NCBI GenBank assembly: GCA_900547555.1
Contig: URHG01000003.1
Coordinates: 59,715 to 123,714, forward strand
Direction: 5' to 3'
Source: an uncultured Porphyromonadaceae bacterium
GTDB taxonomy: Bacteria; Bacteroidota; Bacteroidia; Bacteroidales; UBA11471
Length of the DNA: 64,000 nt
Each line of letters begins with the position of its first letter. Within the stretch, counting starts at the first letter, position 1. This document shows, one piece after another, positions 8,204 through 17,733 of the stretch. A program made the translations under genes and the position numbers. The notes under the pieces were generated by a model. The model did no database searches, had not been told where the DNA came from, and was given only the letters and a program-made list of their open reading frames with translations.

Positions 8204-10006
8204 ATGGACCTTTTCAATTACCATCGCCGCCTCACGACCGAAGTGCACATCGGGAATACACCCTTAGGAGGGAACAATCCCATACGCATACAATCGATGA
8301 CCAATACGCACACTCATGAAACTGAACCGAGTGTAGAGCAATGTATACGCATTATCGACGCAGGCGCCGATTACGTAAGACTCACGGCACAGGGCACGCG
8401 CGAAGCAGAGAACCTTACCTGCATCGAAAACGAATTGCATCGCAGGGGATACCATACTCCGCTGGTTGCCGATATACACTTCAATCCGCATGTCGCCGAC
8501 ATAGCCGCCGGCATTGTCGAAAAAGTACGTATCAATCCCGGTAATTTCGTCGACAGCGCACGTACCTTCAAGCATATCGATTATACCGACGAAGAATATG
8601 CCGCCGAGTTGCAACGGCTGCGTAACCGGCTTATCCGGTTACTGGAAATATGCAAGCAACATCACACAGCAGTACGCATCGGCGTGAATCACGGTTCGCT
8701 GTCAGATCGTATCATGAGCCGTTACGGAGATACCCCGGAGGGTATCGTAGAGTCATGTATGGAATTCCTTCGAGTATGCCGAGACGAAAATTTTACCGAT
8801 GTCGTCATCTCCATCAAAGCATCCAATACGGTCGTCATGGTAAAATCGGTACGACTGCTTTTGGCGGCATTGGAGAAAGAAAACATGCACTACCCTCTGC
8901 ACTTGGGTGTAACCGAAGCCGGAGAAGGAGAAGACGGACGTATAAAATCGGCCGTAGGAATAGGGACATTGTTGGCCGACGGTATCGGCGATACCATACG
9001 AGTTTCATTGAGCGAAGCCCCCGAAGCCGAAATACCCGTCGCCCGTAAATTGGTCGATTACATTACCGCCCGGACGCAGCACCCGCATATCGACGGTGTA
9101 AAAGCCGATGCATACGACTTTCTGTACATGGAAAGAAGAAACAGCAAAGCCGTACATAATATAGGCGGGGGAAAAGTTCCCGTCATTATCTCAGACCACC
9201 CTGCCGACGGAAATTTGCAGCCCGACTTTCTATATATAGAAAAAGACAACGGAATCATTTCCTATCCAGGCAAAAGGACTTCCCGACAAACGGTATTGCC
9301 GCTCTTTACCGCAAACGAATTACAACAGCTGAGGGTCTCCGATGCAGAAATAAAATTTTTGAAACTATCCTATCCCGAACTGAATGAAAAAATCTGGGAT
9401 ACAATCGAAAACATACCGGGAATCGTAATCGTACTGACTTCGCAACACATCAATCCCGTAGGAGAATGCCGGGCTTTTCTCCATGCATTGCTCAGCCGAA
9501 AATGCGCCGTTCCGGTTGTCGTGCAACTGGCTTACACCGAAAACACGCTCGAAGATTTGCAACTGAAAGCGGCGGCCGATTTCGGAGCTTTATTGCTCGA
9601 CGGGTTCGTCGACGGAATTTGGCTACGCAACACCGGAAATATCCCGACCGAAAAAATTCCGGCTTGTATGTACGGTATCTTGCAGGCCGCCCGTCAGCGC
9701 ATGAGTAAAACCGAGTACATCTCTTGTCCCGGTTGCGGTCGTACGCTCTTCGACCTGACACTGACCATCGCCCGTGTCAAAGCGGCAACATCTCATCTCA
9801 AAACGCTGAAAATAGGAATTATGGGCTGTATCGTCAACGGACCGGGAGAAATGGCCGATGCCGACTACGGTTACGTGGGAGCAGGACGCAACCGCATCAG
9901 TCTGTACAAAGGCAAAACCTGCATAGAAAAAAATATACCCGAAGATGAGGCCGTACAACATCTCATCGACCTTATTAAAAAGAACGGAGACTGGATCGAA
10001 CCGTAA
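8204..10006 (+). CDS. ispG: 4-hydroxy-3-methylbut-2-enyl diphosphate synthase, long form
   Basis: A 600-aa IspG (GcpE) of the MEP isoprenoid pathway; it makes HMBPP from MEcPP using a [4Fe-4S] cluster. The N-terminal TIM barrel begins with IRIQSMTNTHT. The C-terminal iron-sulfur domain has CPGCGR and GCIVNGPGE, which supply the cluster ligands. A large insert between the two makes this the three-domain type known from plants, Chlamydia and Bacteroidetes. The frame is open upstream to a TTG overlapping the purE stop, but that stretch runs through the terminator. The ATG at 8204 (MDLFNYHRR) fits the family start. No Shine-Dalgarno site is seen. Confidence 0.95.
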   Translation: MDLFNYHRRLTTEVHIGNTPLGGNNPIRIQSMTNTHTHETEPSVEQCIRIIDAGADYVRLTAQGTREAENLTCIENELHRRGYHTPLVADIHFNPHVADIAAGIVEKVRINPGNFVDSARTFKHIDYTDEEYAAELQRLRNRLIRLLEICKQHHTAVRIGVNHGSLSDRIMSRYGDTPEGIVESCMEFLRVCRDENFTDVVISIKASNTVVMVKSVRLLLAALEKENMHYPLHLGVTEAGEGEDGRIKSAVGIGTLLADGIGDTIRVSLSEAPEAEIPVARKLVDYITARTQHPHIDGVKADAYDFLYMERRNSKAVHNIGGGKVPVIISDHPADGNLQPDFLYIEKDNGIISYPGKRTSRQTVLPLFTANELQQLRVSDAEIKFLKLSYPELNEKIWDTIENIPGIVIVLTSQHINPVGECRAFLHALLSRKCAVPVVVQLAYTENTLEDLQLKAAADFGALLLDGFVDGIWLRNTGNIPTEKIPACMYGILQAARQRMSKTEYISCPGCGRTLFDLTLTIARVKAATSHLKTLKIGIMGCIVNGPGEMADADYGYVGAGRNRISLYKGKTCIEKNIPEDEAVQHLIDLIKKNGDWIEP

Positions 10007-10071
10007 ACATTCGTACATGTTTATCGGTTAATGATATAAAAAGTACCCGCTCAAACTCTAATCTACATAAT

Positions 10072-11157
10072 ATGACAAACCATAAATTACTTATCCTACT
10101 GGCCGTGTGCCTATTTTCTCTACGTCCTCATACGTCCGAAGCCTGTACGGGTATCACCCTTAAAAGCCGGGACGGTTCTACCGTCGTAGCCCGGACCATA
10201 GAATGGGGAGGCAGTAACCTCAACAGCCGTTATGTAATTGTTCCCCGAGGGTATGTACAACAATCGCTGCTCCCCGACGGAAAGAAAAACGGACTCGTAT
10301 TTACCGCCCAATACGGTTATGTGGGCATGGCAGTGGAACAAGATGAAATCGTCGCAGAAGGGATAAACGAGGCCGGACTCTCGGCCGGGCTTTTTTATTT
10401 TCCCCACTACGGACAATATGAGACCTATGATCCGGCACAAAAGACAAACAGCCTGGCCGATATACAACTCGTATCATGGATACTCGGAAACTTCGATCGC
10501 ATCGAAGATGTACAAAACGCCATAAAAAAAATACGGGTTATTGGTGTCGATCCCCGGGCATCGACCGTACATTGGAGAATTGCCGATGCCACAGGCCGCC
10601 AACTTGTATTGGAATTTATCGAAGGGAAACCCCGCTTTTACGAAAATAAACTGGGGGTACTGACCAACTCTCCCGATTTCAACTGGCAAATGGTCAACTT
10701 GAATAATTATGTGAATTTATCTTCCGGCACAGTAGATACTTCACGATTGGGCAATATACGGTTGTCTACTTTCGGGGCAGGCAGCGGACTACACGGCATT
10801 CCCGGAGACATAACACCGCCCTCCCGATTCGTAAGAGCCGCATTTTACCAATGCTCGACGCCTCAACAAGAATCATCGCTTGATGCCATTATACAGAGTT
10901 TCCATATCCTCAATAACTTCGATATTCCTATCGGCATCGAATTTGCTCCCGGAGAGAACGTACCCGATATACCCAGCGCAACTCAATGGACATCGGCAAC
11001 CGACATCAACAACCGTATCATTTACTATCGCACGATGTACAACAGCACTATACGCTGCATAGACCTGAAAACCATCGACTTCGGAAAAGTAAAATACCAA
11101 GTGGCTCCGCTCGACGCAAAGAAAAACCAATCCATAGAGCGAATCAAAATAAAGTAA
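10072..11157 (+). CDS. Choloylglycine hydrolase family protein (bile salt hydrolase/penicillin V acylase)
   Basis: A 361-aa secreted Ntn-hydrolase. A signal peptide (about residues 1-24, ending HTSEA) precedes Cys25, which becomes the N-terminal nucleophile. Further family residues visible: the Arg of ARTIEW, the NSPDFNWQ segment with the catalytic Asn, and the Arg of PPSRFVRAAF. It would cleave amide bonds such as conjugated bile salts or penicillin V, most likely in the periplasm. Bile-salt specificity cannot be settled from sequence alone. The gene is monocistronic with a terminator behind it. Confidence 0.88.
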   Translation: MTNHKLLILLAVCLFSLRPHTSEACTGITLKSRDGSTVVARTIEWGGSNLNSRYVIVPRGYVQQSLLPDGKKNGLVFTAQYGYVGMAVEQDEIVAEGINEAGLSAGLFYFPHYGQYETYDPAQKTNSLADIQLVSWILGNFDRIEDVQNAIKKIRVIGVDPRASTVHWRIADATGRQLVLEFIEGKPRFYENKLGVLTNSPDFNWQMVNLNNYVNLSSGTVDTSRLGNIRLSTFGAGSGLHGIPGDITPPSRFVRAAFYQCSTPQQESSLDAIIQSFHILNNFDIPIGIEFAPGENVPDIPSATQWTSATDINNRIIYYRTMYNSTIRCIDLKTIDFGKVKYQVAPLDAKKNQSIERIKIK

Positions 11158-11179
11158 ACACGCTCCTATAAACAACGAT

Positions 11180-11210
11180 AATATGCCGCTAAAAAAAATA
11201 GCGGCATATT
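11180..11210 (+). terminator. Terminator after the choloylglycine hydrolase gene
   Basis: Stem AATATGCCGCTA / TAGCGGCATATT with an A-only loop of about 7 nt, 22 bp beyond the stop. The 3' side is T-rich but lacks a clean T run. The remaining sequence to 11419 is AT-rich with no gene seen. Confidence 0.65.
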
Positions 11211-11419
11211 ATTCGTTTCCGATTGTATAGAATCGACTGCATGCAGTTTCTTATCATAATTTCAAAAAGTGAAGAGAACAATCTTAGCTATTCATTTTAT
11301 AGGTCAGGTTTTATATGATAAAGTCAAGCTTTTGCATAGGCAATATTTTACTTTATAATTTTCACTTTCTTTTGAACCCAAAATACCGATATAAAATGAT
11401 TAAAATCTTTACTGTATTA

Positions 11420-11845
11420 TTAATAGCCATTTCTATCTAAACCATAAAAGATATACTTTTCACTACCCATGAAGCATGTCATAACATTATCCATTATGAT
11501 AACCTGATCCATAAAAACGACACTGTTTTCTCCATATTCTATACATAGAGAAACATGATCATAATTATTGGAATTCCAATACCAATTAAAAAAATATTCT
11601 TTGGACTCCGTCGTTTGACCGACCTTAGACCGTACCCATATTTCACTACCACTTCCATCTGTATTGAAATTGAACTGTTGACTTATATCAGCACTATCAA
11701 AATCTATATAATCTGCTCTCCACCAATATTTGCACAAATCATATGTCGCAGTTTTTTCATTTATAGAACCGTTTATTTCACTTTTTACACAACCATATAC
11801 AGATATCAGAAAAAATAATATATTAAAAACAAATCTATATTTCAT
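11420..11845 (-). CDS. Small lipoprotein of unknown function
   Basis: A 141-aa protein, not recognised. The ATG at 11845 is chosen because it gives a lipoprotein signal MKYRFVFNILFFLISVYGC with the lipobox Cys at residue 19. Upstream in-frame codons would put a polar extension before the signal. The mature part is rich in Tyr, Trp, Asp and Asn and looks like a small beta-rich domain. The gene is AT-richer than its neighbours and stands alone, which could mean recent acquisition. The role is unknown; anchoring in the inner or outer membrane is inferred from the lipobox. Confidence 0.6.
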   Translation of the reverse strand: MKYRFVFNILFFLISVYGCVKSEINGSINEKTATYDLCKYWWRADYIDFDSADISQQFNFNTDGSGSEIWVRSKVGQTTESKEYFFNWYWNSNNYDHVSLCIEYGENSVVFMDQVIIMDNVMTCFMGSEKYIFYGLDRNGY

Positions 11846-12151
11846 AGCAACAGAATAGAAACTTTGTTGTTCCAAGTGAGACCTACGGTCAAGCACAAAA
11901 AACTCCACCTATACAGTCGTCCTTTTCCTACATCTTCCCCGCTCTCGCAACCCAATAAAGGTACGACTCTCTGACATAACTTTTTATCATTCCCCATAAG
12001 GCTGCCAAGCTAACGAGGAATTTCCCTGTAAAACGCTTGTCTCTTAGAGATTCTTCATTCCGCTTACGTTGCATTCAGAATGACAATATACACGGGGAAA
12101 AGAGCTGCATCTGTATGGGTACCGCCCCGATATTTACCGGTAAATAAGACC
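11846..12151. other. Intergenic region with one repeat copy
   Basis: No gene seen. It contains one inverted copy of the TGTCATTC...GAAGAATCT repeat at about 12046-12084, and a 16-bp perfect palindrome TATTTACCGGTAAATA at 12131-12146, just beyond the stop of the PL11 gene. The palindrome could be part of a 3'-end structure, but it has no T run of its own. Confidence 0.5.
12046..12084 (-). repeat. Isolated copy of the TGTCATTC...GAAGAATCT repeat
   Basis: Reads AGAGATTCTTC...CAGAATGACA on plus, so it is inverted relative to the first unit at 566. It shares both ends with the cluster at 566-882, 11 kb away. Confidence 0.75.
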
Positions 12152-13996
12152 TTATTCTCCCAAATAAAAAGAGGGAACCGGAGCCTGCGGATATCCCATA
12201 GAACGGTGAGCTATATAATTGCGGTAAAGGGCATCTTGCATGAGTGTAACACGACGGTCGCGAGCCGGAATATTCGTCGTATAAATACGTATTTCTCCCG
12301 GCAAAGCGGTAACAATTTCTTCCCGCCAATCGCCATACAAATCGGCAATCATCAGAATATCGCCTTCGATACCCTCGGTCAAAGTATCACCTTTCCATTT
12401 TACAATACTTTGAGAACGACCGCGAGAAGAAGAACCAGCACCCCAGCGATTATCATCTCCGGCAAAAGTTTCCCGCAACAAGTCGGCGTCCCACCACGCC
12501 CAATTACGGCAAGGAGGTACCTCCTCGTTTTTCCCTAAATAGCTACCGTCGGCTGCCAATAAATATTTATCGGTACTACCGCCCTTCTTATCTTCCCGGG
12601 CAAAGCATTCGAGCCCCGGATGGGAAGGATCTATGTCGGCAACCATTCCGTCTCCCACATGGAACGTCTTATGCCCGATATTCCATATCTGTTCACCGGT
12701 TTTCGCATCGACCATACAAATGCCTCGGCCGTTATCGTGCCACGGTTCGAGACATAGGAAGACTTCCATCCCGGGACGATTGGGATCGATGTCGGTAAGA
12801 TATACTTTATCGGGGTGTCCCAAACCTGTAGACCATAAAAGCGTACCATTATCATCGAGCATGCACGAACCCAGCAGAATCTCATCGCGGCCGTCGCCAT
12901 CGACATCACCGCACACCATATTGTGGGAACCCATGCTGCGTACAACCGGATTTTCTTCATCGCCGTCCCAGCGCCATGCCCGTTCTAGTTTCGTACCGTT
13001 CAACTGCCAAGCATCGACTACCATCAACTTATACGTACCGCGACAAGCAAGTATGTAAGGTGTTTTACCGTCGAGAAAAGCCATTCCTATCTGATTACGA
13101 TTACGACGTACCAGATTTCCATAACGGAAATTTCGTTCGGGCCAATCCACCCGAGCTATTTCTTCTCCGGTCATACCGTCGAGCACAGAGAGGTATTCAT
13201 CACCCGTATCGACCCGTCCCTTAGCATCTCTTTGTACATTATCGGGTGCCGTCTTCAAAGCGACTTCGGCTTTGCCATCGCCATTGAAATCATACACCAC
13301 ATACGGTGAGTACCATATACCCGGCTCGATTCCTTGCCCCAAATCTTTGGACCACAAAAAAGTTCCATCGCTCAGATAGGCCTCTATCTGATAGGTTTTT
13401 CCTGTAAGATCGCCCGGCATTCCGGGATCGACATTACTGGCCGGCGTACGCACGATATAATCGTACACGCCATCACCGTTGAGATCAGCTACTGCAACCT
13501 TCCCGGCTCTTGTATCGCGATTGAGCTTTATCGAACGATAATTCGTAGCAGTTTCGGGAGCAATGGTTACAAAATCCGATTTACTCAGTTCTTTGCCTTT
13601 ACGATCGAGTGTTACCACCCTATAACGCGCATTTCCTGAAACCGGTGATTTATCGACAAAATCGGTTGTGGTTTTTAACGGCTTACGATTCAATTTTTTA
13701 CTTTTACCGCCGACCTCCCGATATACATCAAACGCAACATCGGGCGCATCGTTTTGCAACAATCGCCAACTGAGGTAAATCTCGCCTTTCTCTTTTCCCG
13801 GCAAAGCGACCAACCCTCGATCGAGGACTTCGCTCACACGAGTTTCGGCAAAGCCGTTTACAGGAGACTTCGGCTCATGCGAGGGATTCAATATTTCATA
13901 ATAATAATTCCGCTCACGGGGATCTTGTGCACTTAAATCCGTAGCAACTACTCCTAATGAAAGGGCTGCAACAGCAATCCAATTAAAGTTTTTCAT
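12152..13996 (-). CDS. Rhamnogalacturonan lyase, polysaccharide lyase family 11
   Basis: A 614-aa secreted enzyme related to Bacillus YesW/YesX, which cleaves the rhamnogalacturonan I backbone of pectin by beta-elimination. A signal peptide (ends about DLSAQ, residue 24) precedes an N-terminal beta domain (VLDRGLVALP near residue 58) and an eight-bladed propeller with repeated calcium-binding-like segments such as VADLNGDGVYDYIVRTP, YDFNGDGKAEVALKTA and CGDVDGDGRDEILLG. Length fits PL11. It lies alone, without a SusC/SusD pair. The GH28 gene at 44-46 kb is the only other pectin-related gene here. Confidence 0.92.
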   Translation of the reverse strand: MKNFNWIAVAALSLGVVATDLSAQDPRERNYYYEILNPSHEPKSPVNGFAETRVSEVLDRGLVALPGKEKGEIYLSWRLLQNDAPDVAFDVYREVGGKSKKLNRKPLKTTTDFVDKSPVSGNARYRVVTLDRKGKELSKSDFVTIAPETATNYRSIKLNRDTRAGKVAVADLNGDGVYDYIVRTPASNVDPGMPGDLTGKTYQIEAYLSDGTFLWSKDLGQGIEPGIWYSPYVVYDFNGDGKAEVALKTAPDNVQRDAKGRVDTGDEYLSVLDGMTGEEIARVDWPERNFRYGNLVRRNRNQIGMAFLDGKTPYILACRGTYKLMVVDAWQLNGTKLERAWRWDGDEENPVVRSMGSHNMVCGDVDGDGRDEILLGSCMLDDNGTLLWSTGLGHPDKVYLTDIDPNRPGMEVFLCLEPWHDNGRGICMVDAKTGEQIWNIGHKTFHVGDGMVADIDPSHPGLECFAREDKKGGSTDKYLLAADGSYLGKNEEVPPCRNWAWWDADLLRETFAGDDNRWGAGSSSRGRSQSIVKWKGDTLTEGIEGDILMIADLYGDWREEIVTALPGEIRIYTTNIPARDRRVTLMQDALYRNYIAHRSMGYPQAPVPSFYLGE

Positions 13997-14228
13997 GGAA
14001 AAGTATTTCGGTTAAATTTCATTTTGAAACAAAATAACAATATCCGCACGGAATATCCAAATCCCGACGTCGGAAATAATTGTTAATATCCGTTTTGAGT
14101 CCGACTCAACCATCATGATTCACATTCTGTAATCCAAGCCCTCAAAAAACGGTCCGAGTCGAAATCAAACTTTCCTGCAAACAGATTGTTTGTAATGTAA
14201 ATACTATCATCTTAACAAACGAATCATT

Positions 14229-14789
14229 ATGGAAATAACAACAATTTCTTTTTGGGGGAAAAGCCGCTATTGGTGGGCTGTCCTATTGGTCGGAATCTTA
14301 CTGATTCCTTGTGGAATATGGCTGGTTGCAAGGCCTGACATCGGCTACTCGGTCATATCGCTACTGCTGGGCTGGTCCTTGATTATACTCGGAATTTTAC
14401 AACTTATCATAGCGAGCGACGTCAACCGCAGGGAACATGGTTGGGGCTGGTGGCTCGCCGGTGGCATTTTAGACATACTCATAGGTTTCTTACTTGTCAG
14501 TAATCTAGTTCTGAGCGAAATCGTACTACCCTACTTCTTTGCATTTATCCTCTTGTACCGCGCAATAAAAAATATCGTTGCCGGAGTCATGTTGGCAAAG
14601 GCATACAAAGGCTGGTGGCTTTATCTTCTCAACGGCATTTTATTGCTGATCGCTTCGATATTTTTCTTCTTCGCTCCACTCATAGCAACAATAGCAATCG
14701 TATATGTATGCGCGTTTGTGTTTATCTATTGGGGTATGACTTTGATTACATTTGCTGCCGACCTGAAACCTTATAAAAGAGAGAAATAA
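14229..14789 (+). CDS. HdeD/DUF308 family membrane protein
   Basis: A 186-aa integral inner-membrane protein with about six transmembrane helices arranged in pairs, e.g. WWAVLLVGILLIPCGIWLV, and a Gly-Trp-rich middle (GWGWWLAGGILDILIGF). This is the DUF308 pattern of HdeD, an acid-resistance protein in Escherichia coli; the Bacteroidales role is not established. Monocistronic, ending at a strong terminator. Confidence 0.82.
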   Translation: MEITTISFWGKSRYWWAVLLVGILLIPCGIWLVARPDIGYSVISLLLGWSLIILGILQLIIASDVNRREHGWGWWLAGGILDILIGFLLVSNLVLSEIVLPYFFAFILLYRAIKNIVAGVMLAKAYKGWWLYLLNGILLLIASIFFFFAPLIATIAIVYVCAFVFIYWGMTLITFAADLKPYKREK

Positions 14790-14806
14790 GCAGATTATTC
14801 TCCTAA

Positions 14807-14848
14807 AAAAACGAAAAACGCCGGCTTCCTCCGGTGTTTTTCGTTTTT
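14807..14848 (+). terminator. Terminator after the HdeD-like gene
   Basis: Stem of about 18 bp (AAAAACGAAAAACGCCGG against its complement, one G-U pair) with a 6-nt loop and T-rich 3' arm. It separates the DUF308 gene from the next unit. Confidence 0.85.
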
Positions 14849-14886
14849 ATTCACTATTCTTCGACAGATTTTCACTCATTATCACC

Positions 14887-14894
14887 TATCTTTG
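14887..14894 (+). promoter_or_regulatory. Predicted -7 element for the Tyr/Trp-rich protein and FadL-type porin
   Basis: TATCTTTG matches TAnnTTTG exactly and lies between the upstream terminator and the start at 14975. No clear TTTG sits 24 bp upstream, only TTTTC at 14869-14873. Confidence 0.4.
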
Positions 14895-14974
14895 TTTTTG
14901 ATATATTAAACTTTACCGTGAATTTTCCGTCAAAAAAGAAACGCCAAAATTCTAAAAGGAAAGGAGGTCCCATT

Positions 14975-16015
14975 ATGAAAAATTTCCGCAACATACTATT
15001 GCTTATCCTCTCACTCATCGTCCTGCCCGACGCAACGACAGCCCAATACTGGAACGACTTGTACATACGTCCCAGTACAAGAGAAGAAATAAAGAAGAAA
15101 CAAGAAGAACAAGCGAAAAAAGAACAGGCCCGATCATACCGGAAACAGGCCGAGGTACATGAGGAAACGTATGTGCCCGACAGCATTTGGGACATCGATG
15201 CGTATAACCGACGTTACGAAACCGAGGCGGAACCGGTTTATACCGACACTCCCGACACCATTTACATGGCCGACGAAGAAGATGGTTATTATCTGAACGG
15301 ATTTTACGGGACGCAAAGCGATCTCGAATATGCCGAGCGGATACGCAAATTCCACAATCCCCGGTTTACGGTACACATCTCTGACCCGGCTTATAACGAT
15401 ATATATTTCCTAAATTCATTTGACTGGAATGTATATATCGACGGGACATACGCTTTCGTTACCCCTACTTGGACCAATCCATGGTATTGGGATTATACAT
15501 GGGCACCTTACAGTTATTGGGGACCTTCCTGGCGGTGGAACTCTTTCTATTGGGGCTGGGGTTACCCTTACTACGGGTTCGGATGGAGTTGGGGTTACCC
15601 GCACCATCACCACTATTATCCTCCTCATTACGGGCCGGGACATCGTCCGCCGCACCGTCCCGATTATCGACCGACTCCCCAAAACCGGCCGTCTCACAGT
15701 CCGGGAGGGTGGGGTTCTAGACGCCCCAACCGAGGTACAACGGCTGTAAGGCCCTCTGACTCAAACGATAACCGAGTCATCATCAACTCGCAAGGTCAGC
15801 GCGTCCGCAGTGGAAATACTTCCCGGTCGTCTCAAAGGCAGAGTACAACACGACAAATAGATCGTCAACGCAACTACAACCAGACCTACACTCCGAGCTA
15901 CAACAACAGTTCTTCCCGCGGCAGCAGCATAAGCAGTGGCGGAAGCGGTTCGCGAGGCAGCTCGGGAAGCGGAAGTCGCGGTAGCAGCGGTGGCGGAAGC
16001 CGCAGCCGAAGATAA
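14975..16015 (+). CDS. Secreted low-complexity Tyr/Trp/Gly/Ser-rich protein
   Basis: A 346-aa protein of no recognised domain. Such proteins in Bacteroides have sometimes been labelled vitellogenin-like, without functional basis. The ATG at 14975 is chosen because a strong AGGAGG site lies 8 nt upstream and a signal peptide follows (MKNFRNILLLILSLIVL, cleavage near TTAQ). After a charged region (KKKQEEQAKKEQ) comes a stretch packed with Tyr, Trp and Pro (e.g. YWGPSWRWNSFYWGWGYPYY), a His cluster (HHHHYY), and a C-terminal tail of Ser-Gly-Arg repeats (SRGSSGSGSRGSSGGGSRSR). It is 25 bp upstream of the porin gene, so the two probably act together in the outer membrane. Confidence 0.7.
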   Translation: MKNFRNILLLILSLIVLPDATTAQYWNDLYIRPSTREEIKKKQEEQAKKEQARSYRKQAEVHEETYVPDSIWDIDAYNRRYETEAEPVYTDTPDTIYMADEEDGYYLNGFYGTQSDLEYAERIRKFHNPRFTVHISDPAYNDIYFLNSFDWNVYIDGTYAFVTPTWTNPWYWDYTWAPYSYWGPSWRWNSFYWGWGYPYYGFGWSWGYPHHHHYYPPHYGPGHRPPHRPDYRPTPQNRPSHSPGGWGSRRPNRGTTAVRPSDSNDNRVIINSQGQRVRSGNTSRSSQRQSTTRQIDRQRNYNQTYTPSYNNSSSRGSSISSGGSGSRGSSGSGSRGSSGGGSRSRR

Positions 16016-16040
16016 GTCGAATCTTTTTAAGAAAACAATT

Positions 16041-17657
16041 ATGGACAAGATAGTAAAGAAAATCTGCGCGCTATTTCTCACAGCCGGATTCATAGGAAAT
16101 ATTTCTGCCCAGTCGGCTGTCGAAGCCTTGATGCTGACAGACAACGACCTGATAGGTACAGCCCGTTTCGTTGGTATGGGAGGGGCTTTCACTTCCTTAG
16201 GCGGTGACATCAGCAGTTTGTCTCAAAATCCCGCAGGAATAGGTATTTACCGGACAAACGAAGTTGCCACGACTCTTACGATCTCCCCCCAATCTACCCG
16301 AGTAAATAACCTGCCGGGTAATGTCGGGAGCAATAAAACACGCGTATATTTCGATAATTTGGGATTTGTCGGTACTTTCCACCTCGGAGATATGGCATTA
16401 AGAAACATCAATTTCGGTGTGGCCTATAACAGCCGTAAGAACTTCGCCCGAAATTACCATGTCAATTACCAATCGCTGAACGGTTCTCTCTCCAACGCCA
16501 TCGCAGGCTTGTGCAGCGACAACCCCAATAATCTGCTCACATCAAACGGCGCTTACGACAATGGCGCACCGTGGCTCGACATTCTTGCTTACGACAATTT
16601 CCTCATCGCTTATTCTCCCGATGCAACAGCGTCGAACAATAAATATTACGGACTGTTCTCCGAGGGGAGTACATCGGGAAGCGGGTATCTCGACGTAAGG
16701 GAAAACGGATATAACAACGAATATACGTTCAACTTCGGAGGAAACGTTTCCGATCGGGTATTCTTCGGCATCGGAGTCGGTGTCATCGACCTCAAATACG
16801 AACTCATTTCGGAATACGGGGAATATCTCGACGGGACTACGGGGGAGACCGAAATCGACGGGACTCTCTATCCGATAACGTCATCGGATTATTCTCTCTA
16901 TAACGAATTGGTTCTCGACGGGACCGGTGTCAACTTCAAAGCCGGCCTTATCGCATACATCACCGATTCATGGCGTATAGGAGCCGCCGTACACACGCCG
17001 ACCTACTATTCGGTAAGACGCTCGGCCTACGGAGACATTATCAACGATTATACCTACACCGAAAATCGGTTAGATACCAAAGCCCAGTCGAACAGCGGTA
17101 CACCAACATCGACCAATCACTTCTCCCTGCGTACTCCGTTACGGTTTATGATAGGTACTTCCTATCAATTTGGTTATAAAGCGATTGTAAGCGCAGACTA
17201 TGAATACACGGCCTACTCGAAAATGAAACTGAGCGACGACAACGGTTACGAACAGACTTTTGCCTACGACAACGACGACATAAGAAATTATCTGAAAAAC
17301 ACACATACCGTGCGCGTCGGAGCCGAATACCGTATCACTCCGCAGCTGAGTGCCCGGGCGGGATATTCTTTCACATCCTCGCCGGTATCTGACAAATGGC
17401 TCGAAAACAGAGCCTACGTTCCCACATCGGGCACCCTACCCAGTTACTCGCTGGGACGTACCAAAAACAATTATTCCGTAGGACTCGGTTATCGGTTCCG
17501 TTATGTCTATATCGATGCCGCTTACCAACACCGCAGGGTAAGCGATGAGGTGATGGCATACTCGGCAATACCCGATAAAAAAATTTCAGGTTCGGAAAGT
17601 GCCCGATTGATAACGAAAAATAACAATATAATTCTTACCTTTGGCGTGAAATTTTGA
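16041..17657 (+). CDS. OmpP1/FadL/TodX family outer-membrane transport protein
   Basis: A 538-aa outer-membrane beta-barrel of the FadL family, which passes hydrophobic molecules across the outer membrane. The ATG at 16041 gives a signal peptide (MDKIVKKICALFLTAG, cleavage near ISAQ) and then the conserved N-terminal hatch region (SAVEALMLTDNDLIGTARFV, GGAFTSLGGDISSLSQNPAG). The SQNPAG segment is the NPA motif of the family. The C-terminus ends in Phe, as expected of barrels. The frame stays open upstream into the preceding gene but without a signal there. Substrate not visible. Confidence 0.88.
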   Translation: MDKIVKKICALFLTAGFIGNISAQSAVEALMLTDNDLIGTARFVGMGGAFTSLGGDISSLSQNPAGIGIYRTNEVATTLTISPQSTRVNNLPGNVGSNKTRVYFDNLGFVGTFHLGDMALRNINFGVAYNSRKNFARNYHVNYQSLNGSLSNAIAGLCSDNPNNLLTSNGAYDNGAPWLDILAYDNFLIAYSPDATASNNKYYGLFSEGSTSGSGYLDVRENGYNNEYTFNFGGNVSDRVFFGIGVGVIDLKYELISEYGEYLDGTTGETEIDGTLYPITSSDYSLYNELVLDGTGVNFKAGLIAYITDSWRIGAAVHTPTYYSVRRSAYGDIINDYTYTENRLDTKAQSNSGTPTSTNHFSLRTPLRFMIGTSYQFGYKAIVSADYEYTAYSKMKLSDDNGYEQTFAYDNDDIRNYLKNTHTVRVGAEYRITPQLSARAGYSFTSSPVSDKWLENRAYVPTSGTLPSYSLGRTKNNYSVGLGYRFRYVYIDAAYQHRRVSDEVMAYSAIPDKKISGSESARLITKNNNIILTFGVKF

Positions 17658-17733
17658 AAAACGTACTTTTTCTTTTCTCTCTTCGGGAAAAAGGAAAGAA
17701 CAAGATAAATAGAAAAACAACCTAACAAGAACA

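Noticed and set aside
12131..12146. Palindrome TATTTACCGGTAAATA as an operator
   Set aside because: It lies behind the PL11 stop codon rather than in a promoter and is AT-rich. A 3'-end structure or chance is more likely.
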